From Paenibacillus sp. E222 (GTDB taxonomy: Bacteria > Bacillota > Bacilli > Paenibacillales > Paenibacillaceae), in the NCBI RefSeq assembly GCF_013401555.1, contig NZ_CP058552.1, forward strand, positions 434,001 through 498,000: a stretch of DNA of 64,000 nucleotides, read 5' to 3'. The notes under the pieces were generated by a model that was given only the letters and a program-made list of their open reading frames with translations, was not told the origin of the DNA and made no database searches. Shown here piece by piece: positions 16,953 to 25,662 of this stretch. The first letter of the stretch is position 1. Each line of letters opens with the position of its first letter. Both the position numbers and the translations under genes were made by a program.

Positions 16953-17147
16953 GAGTTCTGTCCGGAATGATCCATTGCATGAAAATCTCCTTTATATTTA
17001 TATGAGAGAATTTCGGTTGTATGTGTCTGGTTCTGTTTTGAAACCTTATTATCAGGGATAATACGCACGGAAGAGATCGCGTCCATTCCCTTTACTTGAG
17101 AACGCATTCAATCTCAATAATAGCTTGGCTGGACAGGCAAAAAGCCC

Positions 17148-17176
17148 TTTACGTACGGAGCTGAAAACGTTATACT
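17148..17176 (+). promoter_or_regulatory. Predicted sigma-A promoter of acnA
   Basis: -35 TTTACG (17148-17153) and -10 TATACT (17171-17176) with a 17-base spacer, about 140 bases before the aconitase start. The spacer and -10 overlap TGAAAACGTTATAC, which resembles a cre site but misses the last two bases. No gene lies in 16981-17314 beyond the possible amidase start; the stretch is the divergent control region of the amidase and acnA genes. Confidence 0.45.
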
Positions 17177-17205
17177 TAAAACTAAAGTTACGATTATGAA
17201 ATTAC

Positions 17206-17222
17206 GTTTCACCTAATGAAAC
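17206..17222. promoter_or_regulatory. Palindrome GTTTCA-N5-TGAAAC upstream of acnA (candidate operator)
   Basis: A perfect 6-5-6 inverted repeat (spacer CCTAA), 24-40 bases downstream of the predicted transcription start and 93 bases before the acnA ATG. The same arms and spacing occur at 31751-31767 in front of the iclR-type gene. A position downstream of the start suits a blocking repressor. Confidence 0.6.
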
Positions 17223-17314
17223 TAACGAACAAGGACACGGAACGATGAAGGCCTGTTCTTCACCTAAATGAACGTTTTCTTCATCTCACCGACACATTTT
17301 AAGGAGGTACATGT

Positions 17315-20029
17315 ATGTCAGCCAAGAATCATTTCTCCGCGGCCCGCAGTCTTGAGGTCGGAGGCAAGTCTTATCGCTACTACAGTTTAGATGCTCTTCA
17401 GGAAGGCGGCTACGGCGACCTTTCCAAGCTTCCTTTCTCCATTAAAGTGCTGCTCGAAGCAGCTATTCGTCAATTCGACGGACGTGCTATTACCGAAGAA
17501 CATGTAAAACAACTGACTGGCTGGGCAGAAGGCCGTGACAATAACAAAGAAATTCCATTTATCCCTGCACGTATCGTTCTGCAGGATTTCACCGGTGTAC
17601 CCGTGGTCGTTGACCTTGCAGCAATGCGCGATACCGTGAAAAAAGCAGGCGGCGATCCAAAACAGATCAACCCACTCGTACCTGTCGATCTCGTTATCGA
17701 CCACTCCGTAATGGTTGATGCGTTCGGAACGAACGATGCACTTGACTACAACATCAAGGTTGAATTCGAGCGTAACGAAGAGCGTTACCGCTTCTTGCGC
17801 TGGGCGCAAACGGCATTCAACAACTTCCGTGCAGTACCACCATCCACAGGGATTGTTCACCAAGTTAACCTGGAGTACCTGGCTTCAGTGGCTGCAACCA
17901 AAACCATTGACGGCGAAACTGTTGTATTCCCGGATTCCCTCGTAGGAACGGACTCCCACACCACCATGATCAACGGACTCGGCGTTGTTGGTTGGGGTGT
18001 TGGCGGGATCGAGGCTGAAGCAGGTATGCTGGGCCAACCGCTTTATTTTGTTACACCGGACGTTATCGGTTTCAAATTGACAGGCAGCCTGAGCGAAGGC
18101 GCAACCGCAACGGATCTGGCACTGACAGTTACCCAAATGCTGCGTAAAAAAGGCGTTGTCGGTAAATTTGTCGAGTTCTACGGACCGGGTCTTGGCAACA
18201 TCAGCCTGGCTGACCGTGCAACAGTAGCCAACATGGCTCCAGAGTACGGCGCAACAATTGGTTTCTTCCCTGTTGACAGCGAAACACTGAACTATATGCG
18301 TAATACCGGTCGTACCGACGAACAGGTAAATCTGGTTGAAGCTTATTACAAAGCTCAAAACATGTTCCGTACTGCGGATACAGTTGATCCTGAGTTTACA
18401 GACGTGATCGAACTGGATCTGGCATCCGTTGTTCCAAGTCTTGCCGGACCAAAACGTCCACAGGATCGCATCGAGCTGACTCAAATGAAAGAAGGCTTCA
18501 ACAGCATTATCCGTACGCCGATCGACAAAGGCGGCTATGGTCTGAGCGACGAGAAAATCGCTGAGAAAGTGCCTGTGAAACACCCTGACGGTTCCACTAG
18601 CGAACTGAGTGCTGGTGCTGTCGTTATCGCGGCAATCACTAGCTGCACCAACACATCCAACCCTAGCGTTATGGTCGGAGCGGGTCTGCTTGCGAAAAAA
18701 GCTGTTGAACGTGGCCTGACTAAACCTGGCTATGTGAAAAGCAGCTTGACTCCAGGTTCCCTCGTTGTTACCGAGTATCTGGAAAAAGCAGGTCTGATCG
18801 AATATCTCGACAAACTCGGATTTAACGTTGCCGGCTATGGTTGCGCAACTTGCATCGGTAACTCTGGCCCACTGCCAGACGAAGTAAGTGAAGCAATTGC
18901 CGAGAATGATATGACCGTAGCGGCTGTATTGTCCGGTAACCGTAACTTTGAAGGTCGTGTGCACGCGCAGGTCAAAGCCAACTATCTGGCTTCTCCGCCA
19001 CTCGTTGTGGCGTACGCTCTCGCGGGTACCGTTAATATTGATTTTGCAACCGATCCAATCGGTTATGATACCAACAACGAACCTGTATTCCTGAAAGACC
19101 TCTGGCCTAGCTCCGAGGAAATCAAGGATACCATCGCTAGCTCGCTGAACGCACAGATGTTCCGCAACAAATACGAGAACGTATTTACAGCTAACGAACG
19201 TTGGAATACGATCCCTGTACCGGAAGGCGAATTGTATGAGTGGGATCCAAATTCCACGTACATTCAGAATCCACCATTCTTCCAGGAGCTTGGCGACAAG
19301 TTGACGGATATTGCAGATATTCGTTCCGCACGTGTAATGGCATTGCTGGGTGACTCCGTAACAACGGACCACATCTCACCAGCAGGTAACATTGCTCCGT
19401 CCAGCCCGGCTGGATTGTATCTGAAAGAACATGGCGTAGAGCGCAAAGACTTCAACTCCTACGGTTCACGCCGTGGTAACCATGAAGTTATGATGCGTGG
19501 TACATTTGCAAACATTCGTATTCGTAACCAAGTGGCTCCAGGTACTGAGGGTGGTATTACGAAATACCTGCCAACAGACGAAGAAATGTCCATCTACGAT
19601 GCTTCCATGAAGTATCAGGACGAAGGACAGAACCTGATCGTTATCGCAGGTAAAGAGTATGGCACAGGAAGCTCGCGTGACTGGGCAGCAAAAGGAACAT
19701 TCCTGCTTGGTGTCAAAGCCGTTATCGCAGAAAGCTTCGAGCGCATTCACCGCAGTAACCTGGTGGGCATGGGCGTAATGCCATTGCAATTCCAGGAAGG
19801 TCATGGCTGGTCCAGCCTCGGTCTGAACGGTCGTGAAACATATGACATCACAGGTCTGAGCAATGATGTGAAACCAGGACAAGAACTGACGGTTACCGTA
19901 ACTCGTGAGGACGGTACCAAGTTCGACTTCCCTGTTATCGCTCGTCTGGACAGCATGGTTGATGTGGACTACTACCATAACGGCGGTATCCTGCAAACCG
20001 TATTGCGTCAAATGATGAAAAAATCTTAA
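17315..20029 (+). CDS. acnA: Aconitate hydratase
   Basis: A 904-residue TCA-cycle enzyme that interconverts citrate and isocitrate through a [4Fe-4S] cluster. Cluster cysteines are at about residue 443 ([13 protein letters not shown]) and residues 509 and 512 ([12 protein letters not shown]). Other signature parts are [42 protein letters not shown] and [14 protein letters not shown]. Length and domain order match bacterial AcnA/CitB, which in low iron also acts as an RNA-binding regulator. AAGGAGG lies 8 bases before the ATG at 17315. Codon use is biased towards highly expressed genes. It is monocistronic and followed by a strong terminator; a candidate operator lies in its leader. Confidence 0.97.
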   Translation: MSAKNHFSAARSLEVGGKSYRYYSLDALQEGGYGDLSKLPFSIKVLLEAAIRQFDGRAITEEHVKQLTGWAEGRDNNKEIPFIPARIVLQDFTGVPVVVDLAAMRDTVKKAGGDPKQINPLVPVDLVIDHSVMVDAFGTNDALDYNIKVEFERNEERYRFLRWAQTAFNNFRAVPPSTGIVHQVNLEYLASVAATKTIDGETVVFPDSLVGTDSHTTMINGLGVVGWGVGGIEAEAGMLGQPLYFVTPDVIGFKLTGSLSEGATATDLALTVTQMLRKKGVVGKFVEFYGPGLGNISLADRATVANMAPEYGATIGFFPVDSETLNYMRNTGRTDEQVNLVEAYYKAQNMFRTADTVDPEFTDVIELDLASVVPSLAGPKRPQDRIELTQMKEGFNSIIRTPIDKGGYGLSDEKIAEKVPVKHPDGSTSELSAGAVVIAAITSCTNTSNPSVMVGAGLLAKKAVERGLTKPGYVKSSLTPGSLVVTEYLEKAGLIEYLDKLGFNVAGYGCATCIGNSGPLPDEVSEAIAENDMTVAAVLSGNRNFEGRVHAQVKANYLASPPLVVAYALAGTVNIDFATDPIGYDTNNEPVFLKDLWPSSEEIKDTIASSLNAQMFRNKYENVFTANERWNTIPVPEGELYEWDPNSTYIQNPPFFQELGDKLTDIADIRSARVMALLGDSVTTDHISPAGNIAPSSPAGLYLKEHGVERKDFNSYGSRRGNHEVMMRGTFANIRIRNQVAPGTEGGITKYLPTDEEMSIYDASMKYQDEGQNLIVIAGKEYGTGSSRDWAAKGTFLLGVKAVIAESFERIHRSNLVGMGVMPLQFQEGHGWSSLGLNGRETYDITGLSNDVKPGQELTVTVTREDGTKFDFPVIARLDSMVDVDYYHNGGILQTVLRQMMKKS

Positions 20030-20061
20030 TCGCATTTATATTTTATGCAATTAAGGTATAC

Positions 20062-20109
20062 AAAAAGCTCCCCGCCACGTGCGCTCTGCACGGTGACGGG
20101 GAGCTTTTT
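20062..20109. terminator. Strong bidirectional terminator between acnA and the 104-residue gene
   Basis: AAAAAGCTCCCCG (20062-20074) pairs with CGGGGAGCTTTTT (20097-20109) with an inner GCC.../...GGT extension. T and A runs at both feet allow it to serve acnA and the convergent gene. Confidence 0.88.
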
Positions 20110-20137
20110 GATTTTGCTTTTAATAATCGATATACGT

Positions 20138-20452
20138 TTAAAAATCAATCCTCAATGCAACTTCCGAATCATCAGGTGGTGCAGGAATGCGATATACACC
20201 TCTACAGTTTAATTTCTCCACGTTGATCCAGTCTGCAAAATCATCCCCACCGTAGCAACGTACAAAAACACCATATTCTTTCTTACCCTCATGATCAATA
20301 TATTCGGTATATTGGGTGAATGGATGTTTCCCTTCTATACTCTGCAAAAAATCAGAAAACTCCCCTCTCCACTCATTTATCTGCTCTGCATATTGATCGG
20401 GGACATAATAATAGAAACCATCTGGTGTATAGTATGAAATCTTCATTATCAT
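20138..20452 (-). CDS. Small protein of unknown function
   Basis: 104 residues, acidic and aromatic-rich (MIMKISYYTPDGFYYYVPDQ, YGVFVRCYGGDDFADWINVE), without signal or membrane segment. AGGAGG lies 8 bases before ATG 20452. It follows the 132-residue gene on the same strand with 34 bases between them, so the pair is probably one operon. Small acidic pairs like this are often immunity or contact-system proteins, but nothing in the sequence proves it. Real gene likely from the ribosome site; function unknown. Confidence 0.65.
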   Translation of the reverse strand: MIMKISYYTPDGFYYYVPDQYAEQINEWRGEFSDFLQSIEGKHPFTQYTEYIDHEGKKEYGVFVRCYGGDDFADWINVEKLNCRGVYRIPAPPDDSEVALRIDF

Positions 20453-20486
20453 CTAGCAGACCTCCTAGATCCAATTTGATAGCAGT

Positions 20487-20885
20487 TTAGATTTTTAAAA
20501 TTTCCATACCTTCTTTTAAAAATGACGAGACGAGTGTATGATATTCAATTCCATCTGCTAGTTCTTGTTTTGTTTTATGTACCAGAAAGTGAGAGTATTT
20601 CTTCATCAGTTCATGCTCATTCAACTCAATGGGGAGGTAAATAAGCTCAACGTCATCTGAGTCAAAGTAGTGTCGATATCCTCTCTCTGATTGCCCTATC
20701 TCCATCACGGTTGTTATGACCAATAACTCATCGCTTGTAAAGGTTTTTATCAAGTCTGATCTTTTCTGTGCTAAATCACGCACAAATTCTTCACCTTGCT
20801 GATTACGCTCAGCTTCAGCCATTTCACTTTCGATGTCCATGATCGCTTTCATTCTTCCTGCGAGTTGTTTAGCCAATGAATACAA
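20487..20885 (-). CDS. Small protein of unknown function, TTG start
   Basis: 132 residues, alpha-helical and charged; residues 8-50 could form a coiled coil (MDIESEMAEAERNQQGEEFV, RDLAQKRSDLIKTF). A central ELLVITTVMEIGQSERGYRH and the C-terminal ELADGIEYHTLVSSFLKEGM are the only hydrophobic parts. AAGGAGG lies 7 bases before TTG 20885, giving MYSLAKQLAG; a longer frame to 20939 would run through a terminator hairpin and is rejected. Paired with the next gene. I do not recognise a family. Confidence 0.65.
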   Translation of the reverse strand: MYSLAKQLAGRMKAIMDIESEMAEAERNQQGEEFVRDLAQKRSDLIKTFTSDELLVITTVMEIGQSERGYRHYFDSDDVELIYLPIELNEHELMKKYSHFLVHKTKQELADGIEYHTLVSSFLKEGMEILKI

Positions 20886-20925
20886 TATATGTCCTCCTTG
20901 TAAGGATGTGGGTATCTGGCAGATA

Positions 20926-20962
20926 TAAAAAATCCCCACCCCGTACTCAGCCGCGATGGGGA
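20926..20962 (-). terminator. Intrinsic terminator upstream of the small-protein pair
   Basis: Minus strand: TCCCCA (20957-20962) pairs with TGGGGA (20933-20938), followed by six T. It ends the transcript of the 70-residue membrane protein, VanZ-like and VanY-like genes and separates it from the next pair. Confidence 0.6.
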
Positions 20963-21012
20963 GCTTCTCTTATTAATATACCGAAGGCTATGTAACGCCT
21001 CTACACTTCCTT

Positions 21013-21225
21013 TTAATGCCCAATGTAATGTGATGCTTGATCCAGGGATTGCAGTGTGGCCATAACCACAAACAGACAGGACATTATGATCAGTGAGTAC
21101 CCAATCCATCTGGAGGTAATTTGATTGTTGTTGGTTCCATCCTCTGACGAAGATTGAGTAACATAACGCGGACGAACGATAAATACCATTCCTGTCCCAA
21201 TCATTAAAACAACCAAGAAAATCAT
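21013..21225 (-). CDS. Small two-helix membrane protein
   Basis: 70 residues. Two predicted membrane helices: residues 1-19 (MIFLVVLMIGTGMVFIVRPR) and about residues 42-58 (GYSLIIMSCLFVVMATLQSL), joined by a polar loop rich in Ser, Asn and Gln. AAGGAGGG lies 9 bases before ATG 21225; a longer frame overlaps the VanZ-like gene and lacks a site. It follows the VanZ-like gene by 16 bases and is surely in its operon. No family recognised; the topology and context suggest a cell-envelope role. Confidence 0.72.
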   Translation of the reverse strand: MIFLVVLMIGTGMVFIVRPRYVTQSSSEDGTNNNQITSRWIGYSLIIMSCLFVVMATLQSLDQASHYIGH

Positions 21226-21241
21226 CAAATATTTTCCCTCC

Positions 21242-21793
21242 TTACACCCGACTCTGATTGGTATTATACTCTTTTTTCGCAGTGCTTGCTGTTCCTCCCA
21301 CAATCATACGTTTCAGACCGATAAGCATGGTATACAGAACATAACCGATCATTCCACCAAACGTGTTTAACATCAGATCATCCACGTCGAATATGCCCAT
21401 GCCGGTCAATAGCTGTGTCGCTTCAAAAGCAAAACTTAAAAGCAAGGAAAGTACGAATACCTTGGCCCCTGACAACAGCTTGTTCCCCATCAGTACTGGA
21501 ATAAAAATACCCAGTGGGATAAAGGCCATGACATTGCCTAACAGATGAATCGCGGTACCTGGACGATGTAACGACAGGCTATGCCAGTCTCTCGAGATTT
21601 CCTGAAATGGCGTCAGGTTAACGGTTCGCGTATGAATCAGATCCGGCTGCTGCGCGATCGCCATAAGTTGAACCCTCACGATGTTCCAATCCACCGTATG
21701 CCCCTTGAATAATATCAGCTTGGTTAGCAGATACAGATACACGATCAATGCCGCGACCCATATCATCTTCAGGTTGAACTCCTTAGGTTTCAT
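21242..21793 (-). CDS. vanZ: VanZ-like membrane protein
   Basis: 183 residues with four or five membrane segments (MIWVAALIVYLYLLTKLILF, GNVMAFIPLGIFIPVLMGNK, VFVLSLLLSFAFEATQLL, LNTFGGMIGYVLYTMLIGLK). The motifs FEATQLLTGMGIFDVDDLML and NTFGGMIGY are the VanZ family core. VanZ proteins give low-level teicoplanin resistance in enterococcal clusters, but are common envelope proteins in Paenibacillus with unknown action. GGAGG precedes ATG 21793. It lies 28 bases after the VanY-like gene and is followed by the 70-residue membrane protein. Confidence 0.88.
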   Translation of the reverse strand: MKPKEFNLKMIWVAALIVYLYLLTKLILFKGHTVDWNIVRVQLMAIAQQPDLIHTRTVNLTPFQEISRDWHSLSLHRPGTAIHLLGNVMAFIPLGIFIPVLMGNKLLSGAKVFVLSLLLSFAFEATQLLTGMGIFDVDDLMLNTFGGMIGYVLYTMLIGLKRMIVGGTASTAKKEYNTNQSRV

Positions 21794-21821
21794 ATATGAA
21801 CCTCCATGTATTTCTTGTTGT

Positions 21822-22685
21822 TTATTCCTCTACCGTCACGACAACTCCCTTCATGTTGTCTCCCGATATCTCATATTGACCGTGCTCAGGGATATTAATG
21901 GTCTCATCTTTGGATGCATCGTAATAACGTATAAGATAGCTCTCGCCCCCGACTTCAGCAGAAATGCTCTTTTTCTGCCGCAGCAGCTCCAAATATTGCT
22001 CCAGCACCAGATGATTATGATACATGATGGCGCTGTGCGGCAATCCCACATACCGGAAATGCCATGGTTCGAATTGGATGCCGGTGATGTCCACTTTATC
22101 CTTCGGATAACGCAAGATAAATCCGAATTTCCATGCATTCTTTTCCAGCCAAGCTCCTTCTGGTGCTTCACTCATAGCAGCCAGCGTAGAGCCGATATCC
22201 ATCGACAAGCCCAGGTTATGTTCACTATGTCCCGCGGGAAGCGCATAGTCCGATCCCTTTTCCTCATATAGCTGCTCCTGTTTCGTAAAGTCCCGATAGC
22301 CACTGCTGATAATGAAGTATCGTACGTCCTCTTTCCCAGCAGCTTCAACCATCTTCTGGAATGCTTGCGCTACGTATTTTGACAGCATAATATTCTGATC
22401 CAGCAATCCGTATCCCCGAATCAGTTCATGTTGTTCCGCCAGATTGACAATGTCGGTTCTAATCCCTTCCGCATGAACGGGATACTCCGAATTGACGAGC
22501 AATAAATTCCCTTTATGTACTTGATTCTGCATATTCACTTTAATTGTTTTCGTATAGCCTGCACGAATTCCACCCGTATCCTGAACTTCCAGATTCGCCT
22601 CTTCCTTCTGCTCAAACAGTGCGGGTGACTTGGAAAAGATATATCCCAGTACAATGATACATATCAAAAATCCCCACTTTTTCAT
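21822..22685 (-). CDS. vanY: D-alanyl-D-alanine carboxypeptidase, VanY family
   Basis: 287 residues; zinc peptidase that trims the terminal D-Ala of peptidoglycan precursors outside the membrane. An N-terminal anchor (MKKWGFLICIIVLGYIFSKS) is followed by the catalytic domain: SSGYRDFTKQEQLYEEKG, PAGHSEHNLGLSMDIGS (zinc His and Asp) and FEPWHFRYVG (catalytic Glu and zinc His). AAAGGAGG lies 8 bases before ATG 22685. About 100 bases upstream ends the VanS-like kinase gene, so the order regulator, kinase, vanY, vanZ is a compact unit. No vanH, vanA/B or vanX gene is present. Confidence 0.9.
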   Translation of the reverse strand: MKKWGFLICIIVLGYIFSKSPALFEQKEEANLEVQDTGGIRAGYTKTIKVNMQNQVHKGNLLLVNSEYPVHAEGIRTDIVNLAEQHELIRGYGLLDQNIMLSKYVAQAFQKMVEAAGKEDVRYFIISSGYRDFTKQEQLYEEKGSDYALPAGHSEHNLGLSMDIGSTLAAMSEAPEGAWLEKNAWKFGFILRYPKDKVDITGIQFEPWHFRYVGLPHSAIMYHNHLVLEQYLELLRQKKSISAEVGGESYLIRYYDASKDETINIPEHGQYEISGDNMKGVVVTVEE

Positions 22686-22783
22686 TCCATGCTCCTCCTT
22701 TACCTCGTCATTCAAGGATAGAGAAAACTAGTTAAAAAAAAGCAGGGCAATTCTAAAGTTTTTCTTAAATTCATCCTTTTATT

Positions 22784-23872
22784 TCATTCTAGTGCTGGCA
22801 ACCGCACTTCAAATACGGTCCGTACGATATCACTTTGAGCCGAAATGGACCCATCATGCTGCTCCACAATATTTTTGGCGATAAACAGGCCCAGACCTGT
22901 TCCCCCTTCCTGAGGTGTCCGCGCACGATCTCCGGTATAGTACATATCGAAAATATGAGGCAGATCATCCGGATGAATATGTCCCCCGTAGTTCATGATC
23001 TGAATGATCACCTGTCCTGCATCACGGTGCCCATGGATATCCACATAAAGACCATCTGTTCCGTGACGCGCTGCATTAATCAACAGGTTCTCAAACACGC
23101 GTGCAAGCACCTCACCATCGCCGGAAATGGTTAACTCGGAATCGATGTGCAGTCGGGTGACCAGGCGGTTCTTTTCAAAAACAGGGTACAGCTCTTCGTT
23201 CATCTGCCTTAGCAGTTCACTAAGATCAAGTCTCTTTTTCTCAATCGGCAACATGCCATAGTTCATTCGTGTAATCTCAAACAAATCATCGATCAGTTTC
23301 TCGAGACGCTGAGATTTGGTAAAAGCAATCGCTGTAAAGTGCCTGACCTGCTCCTCCGTCAGCTGATCATCCTTCATCAACAGATCCAGATAACCCAATA
23401 CTGATGTTAAAGGGGTACGCAAATCATGCGCCAGGTTTACCACCAGTTGGTCCTTGCTGCTCTCCGCAAAATCTCCCCGTTCTACCGCTTCCCTCAGTTT
23501 CAGACTCGCCAGATTGATATCCTCTGCAATCGCGCCCAGCTCGTCCTTCGTCGAAATTTGCACACGGTGCTGGAAATCACCACTCGCGAGCTGCCGGATA
23601 CCTGTGGAGATATTTTTGAAATAGGTAACATACGGCTTGGTAAACCAGAAGAAAAACAGGATCGCAAGCGGTATGAACAAGATGAGGAAAAAGTAAATAT
23701 CCCCTATGCTTCTCATAAAGTGGCGATATTCTGCTAACTGATCTTCCGCACGCACACCAGTGTAATAGTATTGCATCACTTTATATACCCCAAAGGTAAT
23801 CGCACCAGATGCCAGCATGCTTAAACCCAGCAACAGAATCATGGTCGTTCGAAAACTTCTGCGTTTATTCAT
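22784..23872 (-). CDS. VanS-like sensor histidine kinase
   Basis: 362 residues. Two membrane helices: about residues 10-30 (MILLLGLSMLASGAITFGVY) and residues 55-75 (FFLILFIPLAILFFFWFTKP), with a short outer loop. HAMP linker, then VVNLAHDLRTPLTSVLGYLD with the phospho-acceptor His, ENLLINAARHG (N box) and GGTGLGLFIAKNIVEQHDG (G2 box). The H-box region closely resembles VanS of glycopeptide-resistance systems. Start ATG 23872 overlaps the regulator stop by 8 bases; the frame extends 18 codons upstream without a site. Signal unknown; likely cell-wall stress or an antibiotic. Confidence 0.9.
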   Translation of the reverse strand: MNKRRSFRTTMILLLGLSMLASGAITFGVYKVMQYYYTGVRAEDQLAEYRHFMRSIGDIYFFLILFIPLAILFFFWFTKPYVTYFKNISTGIRQLASGDFQHRVQISTKDELGAIAEDINLASLKLREAVERGDFAESSKDQLVVNLAHDLRTPLTSVLGYLDLLMKDDQLTEEQVRHFTAIAFTKSQRLEKLIDDLFEITRMNYGMLPIEKKRLDLSELLRQMNEELYPVFEKNRLVTRLHIDSELTISGDGEVLARVFENLLINAARHGTDGLYVDIHGHRDAGQVIIQIMNYGGHIHPDDLPHIFDMYYTGDRARTPQEGGTGLGLFIAKNIVEQHDGSISAQSDIVRTVFEVRLPALE

Positions 23873-24560
23873 TGAACGTGTACCCCACACCCCAGATCGT
23901 TTTGATAAACTTGTTCTTGTCCACATCTTCGCCCAGCTTTTTGCGCAGGGTCCGAATATGAACCATCACGGTATTGCCGCTCTCATAATAAGCCTCTCCC
24001 CACACTTGTTCAAAGATGCTCTCCGCACTGAACACTTGTTTGGGATGACTTGCGAGCAGATAAAGGATGTCAAACTCCTTCGGTGTTAACTCTACTGGCT
24101 TGCCGTATAAGGTGACGCTATGTTGATCTGGCGAGATAATGAGCCCGCCTTTCTCCAGAATAGAGCGCTGGACCGGTGCAGACTGGCTAAATTGAAGGGA
24201 ACGGCGCAGCTGTGAATTGACCCGGGCAACCAGTTCCATCGGGTTAAATGGTTTTGTCATGTAATCGTCTGCGCCCATCACGAGCCCGGTGATTTTATCC
24301 ATATCCGAGGTTTTGGCACTCAGAAAAATAATAGGCAGATGATACTGCTCCCGAATTTTGCGGGTCACCTCATATCCATCCATACCAGGCATCATAATAT
24401 CCAAAATGGCCAAATCTATCGTTTGTGTCTGTACGGCTTGAACCGCCGTTTTCCCATCGAATGCCTTAATGATGTGATATCCTTCTTTTTGCAAGTGCAA
24501 TGCAACCAGATCAGCGATCTCAACTTCATCATCTGCGATTAAAATCGTAATACGCTTCAT
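23865..24560 (-). CDS. VanR-like response regulator (OmpR/PhoB family)
   Basis: 231 residues. Receiver domain: ILIADDEVEIADLVALHLQK (acidic pair), DLAILDIMMPGMDG (phospho-acceptor Asp), IIFLSAKTSDMDKITGL, and YMTKPFNPMELVARV (Lys). A winged-helix output domain of the OmpR family fills residues 130-231 (VELTPKEFDILYLLASHPKQ, ESGNTVMVHIRTLRKKLGED, IKTIWGVGYTF). High resemblance to VanR. ATG 24560 has GGAG upstream. It overlaps the kinase gene, and the pair probably controls the vanY-vanZ genes behind it. Confidence 0.92.
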   Translation of the reverse strand: MKRITILIADDEVEIADLVALHLQKEGYHIIKAFDGKTAVQAVQTQTIDLAILDIMMPGMDGYEVTRKIREQYHLPIIFLSAKTSDMDKITGLVMGADDYMTKPFNPMELVARVNSQLRRSLQFSQSAPVQRSILEKGGLIISPDQHSVTLYGKPVELTPKEFDILYLLASHPKQVFSAESIFEQVWGEAYYESGNTVMVHIRTLRKKLGEDVDKNKFIKTIWGVGYTFNE

Positions 24561-24643
24561 TGCTTATTCCACTCCTATATGTGATGCTCAACAATATAAC
24601 ATATCTGAATCCAACTTATAAATGATTGAAGGGAATCCAATAT

Positions 24644-25588
24644 ATGAAACTGGACCGTTTATTAGCCATCCTTGTGCTGCTGATCAATCGTGGCCGGGTG
24701 CAGGCCAAGGATCTGGCGGATACGTTTGAAGTATCCATCCGCACCATCTACCGGGATATAGACACCCTGGGTCAGGCGGGTATTCCTGTCGTCACCTATC
24801 AGGGTGCAAGCGGTGGTATTGGCCTGGCAGAGGGCTATCGGCTTGACCGAAACGTACTGACTGACAAAGATCTGGCCTCCATCGTCACTGCGCTGCGCAG
24901 TGTCTCCACCTCCCATACAAATGTAGCACGGGATCTGTTAATGGAGAAACTCAGCAGCATCGTGCCTGAAGCCAAAAATGAGGATTTCCAGGCTAATACC
25001 AGCCGCTTCATTGTGGATTATTCGATGTGGACGCATCCCGAAGCGCTGCAAATTAAACTTCAGCTCATTGAACAGGGCATGGATCAACTGCGGCCCATTA
25101 CATTTACCTATTGTAGTGCAGAAGGTACTCAAACTCATAGAACGACCGATCCGCATACCCTTGTGCTCAAAAAGCATTCCTGGTATCTCTATGCGTTCTG
25201 TCACGAACGCAACGATTTCCGCATGTTCAAGCTGGTCCGCATGCGAGACATCATCCTTGCTCAAGGAAACTTCGAGCGCAAGCCGATCAACCTCCAGGAC
25301 AGGCCCTGGCAGCAAGAGTGGGCAACTCCGGATAATCAAGTGGCCCTGACCCTGAGATTCCATGCTCGTATCCGTCACATCGCAGAGGAGTGGTTTGGCA
25401 TAGAGAACGTCGTTTCGGATGGTGAGGGGTATTATATCAGCCAAGTCGCATTTCCAGAGGACAACTGGTTGTATGGGTTCATTCTTGGGTTTGGCGCGGA
25501 TGTCGAAGTGCTGGAGCCTCTGCATATCCGGGAAGAGATTCGTAGAATTGCCGAACAAATTGTACAAAATTATAAAGCCCACCCCTAA
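24644..25588 (+). CDS. HTH and WYL domain transcriptional regulator (YafY type)
   Basis: 314 residues. Residues 1-60 are a winged helix-turn-helix (MKLDRLLAILVLLINRGRVQ, AKDLADTFEVSIRTIYRDID, PVVTYQGASGGIGLAEGYRL). Residues 130-210 are the WYL domain, with HSWYLYAFCHERNDFRMFKL where the family has the W-Y-L motif, and a C-terminal WCX extension. WYL proteins bind small ligands or nucleic acid and usually repress neighbours. GAAGGGA is 9 bases before ATG 24644; a TTG 18 bases upstream lies inside the ribosome site. The zinc-ribbon/GyrI-like gene follows 74 bases downstream and may be its target. Confidence 0.88.
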   Translation: MKLDRLLAILVLLINRGRVQAKDLADTFEVSIRTIYRDIDTLGQAGIPVVTYQGASGGIGLAEGYRLDRNVLTDKDLASIVTALRSVSTSHTNVARDLLMEKLSSIVPEAKNEDFQANTSRFIVDYSMWTHPEALQIKLQLIEQGMDQLRPITFTYCSAEGTQTHRTTDPHTLVLKKHSWYLYAFCHERNDFRMFKLVRMRDIILAQGNFERKPINLQDRPWQQEWATPDNQVALTLRFHARIRHIAEEWFGIENVVSDGEGYYISQVAFPEDNWLYGFILGFGADVEVLEPLHIREEIRRIAEQIVQNYKAHP

Positions 25589-25662
25589 CCTGACAGACAG
25601 GTGTCCAGTTCCTCCCGTTATACTTCTATTATATTCAAGCTGTACATACCGAGGAGGAATTG

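Noticed and set aside
17162..17176. Possible cre site over the acnA -10 box (TGAAAACGTTATAC)
   Set aside because: The last two bases do not match the required CA, so it is too weak to call.
17885..19372. 495-codon antisense frame in acnA
   Set aside because: It mirrors the codon bias of a highly expressed gene; Cys- and Asn-rich translation with no domain and no ribosome site.
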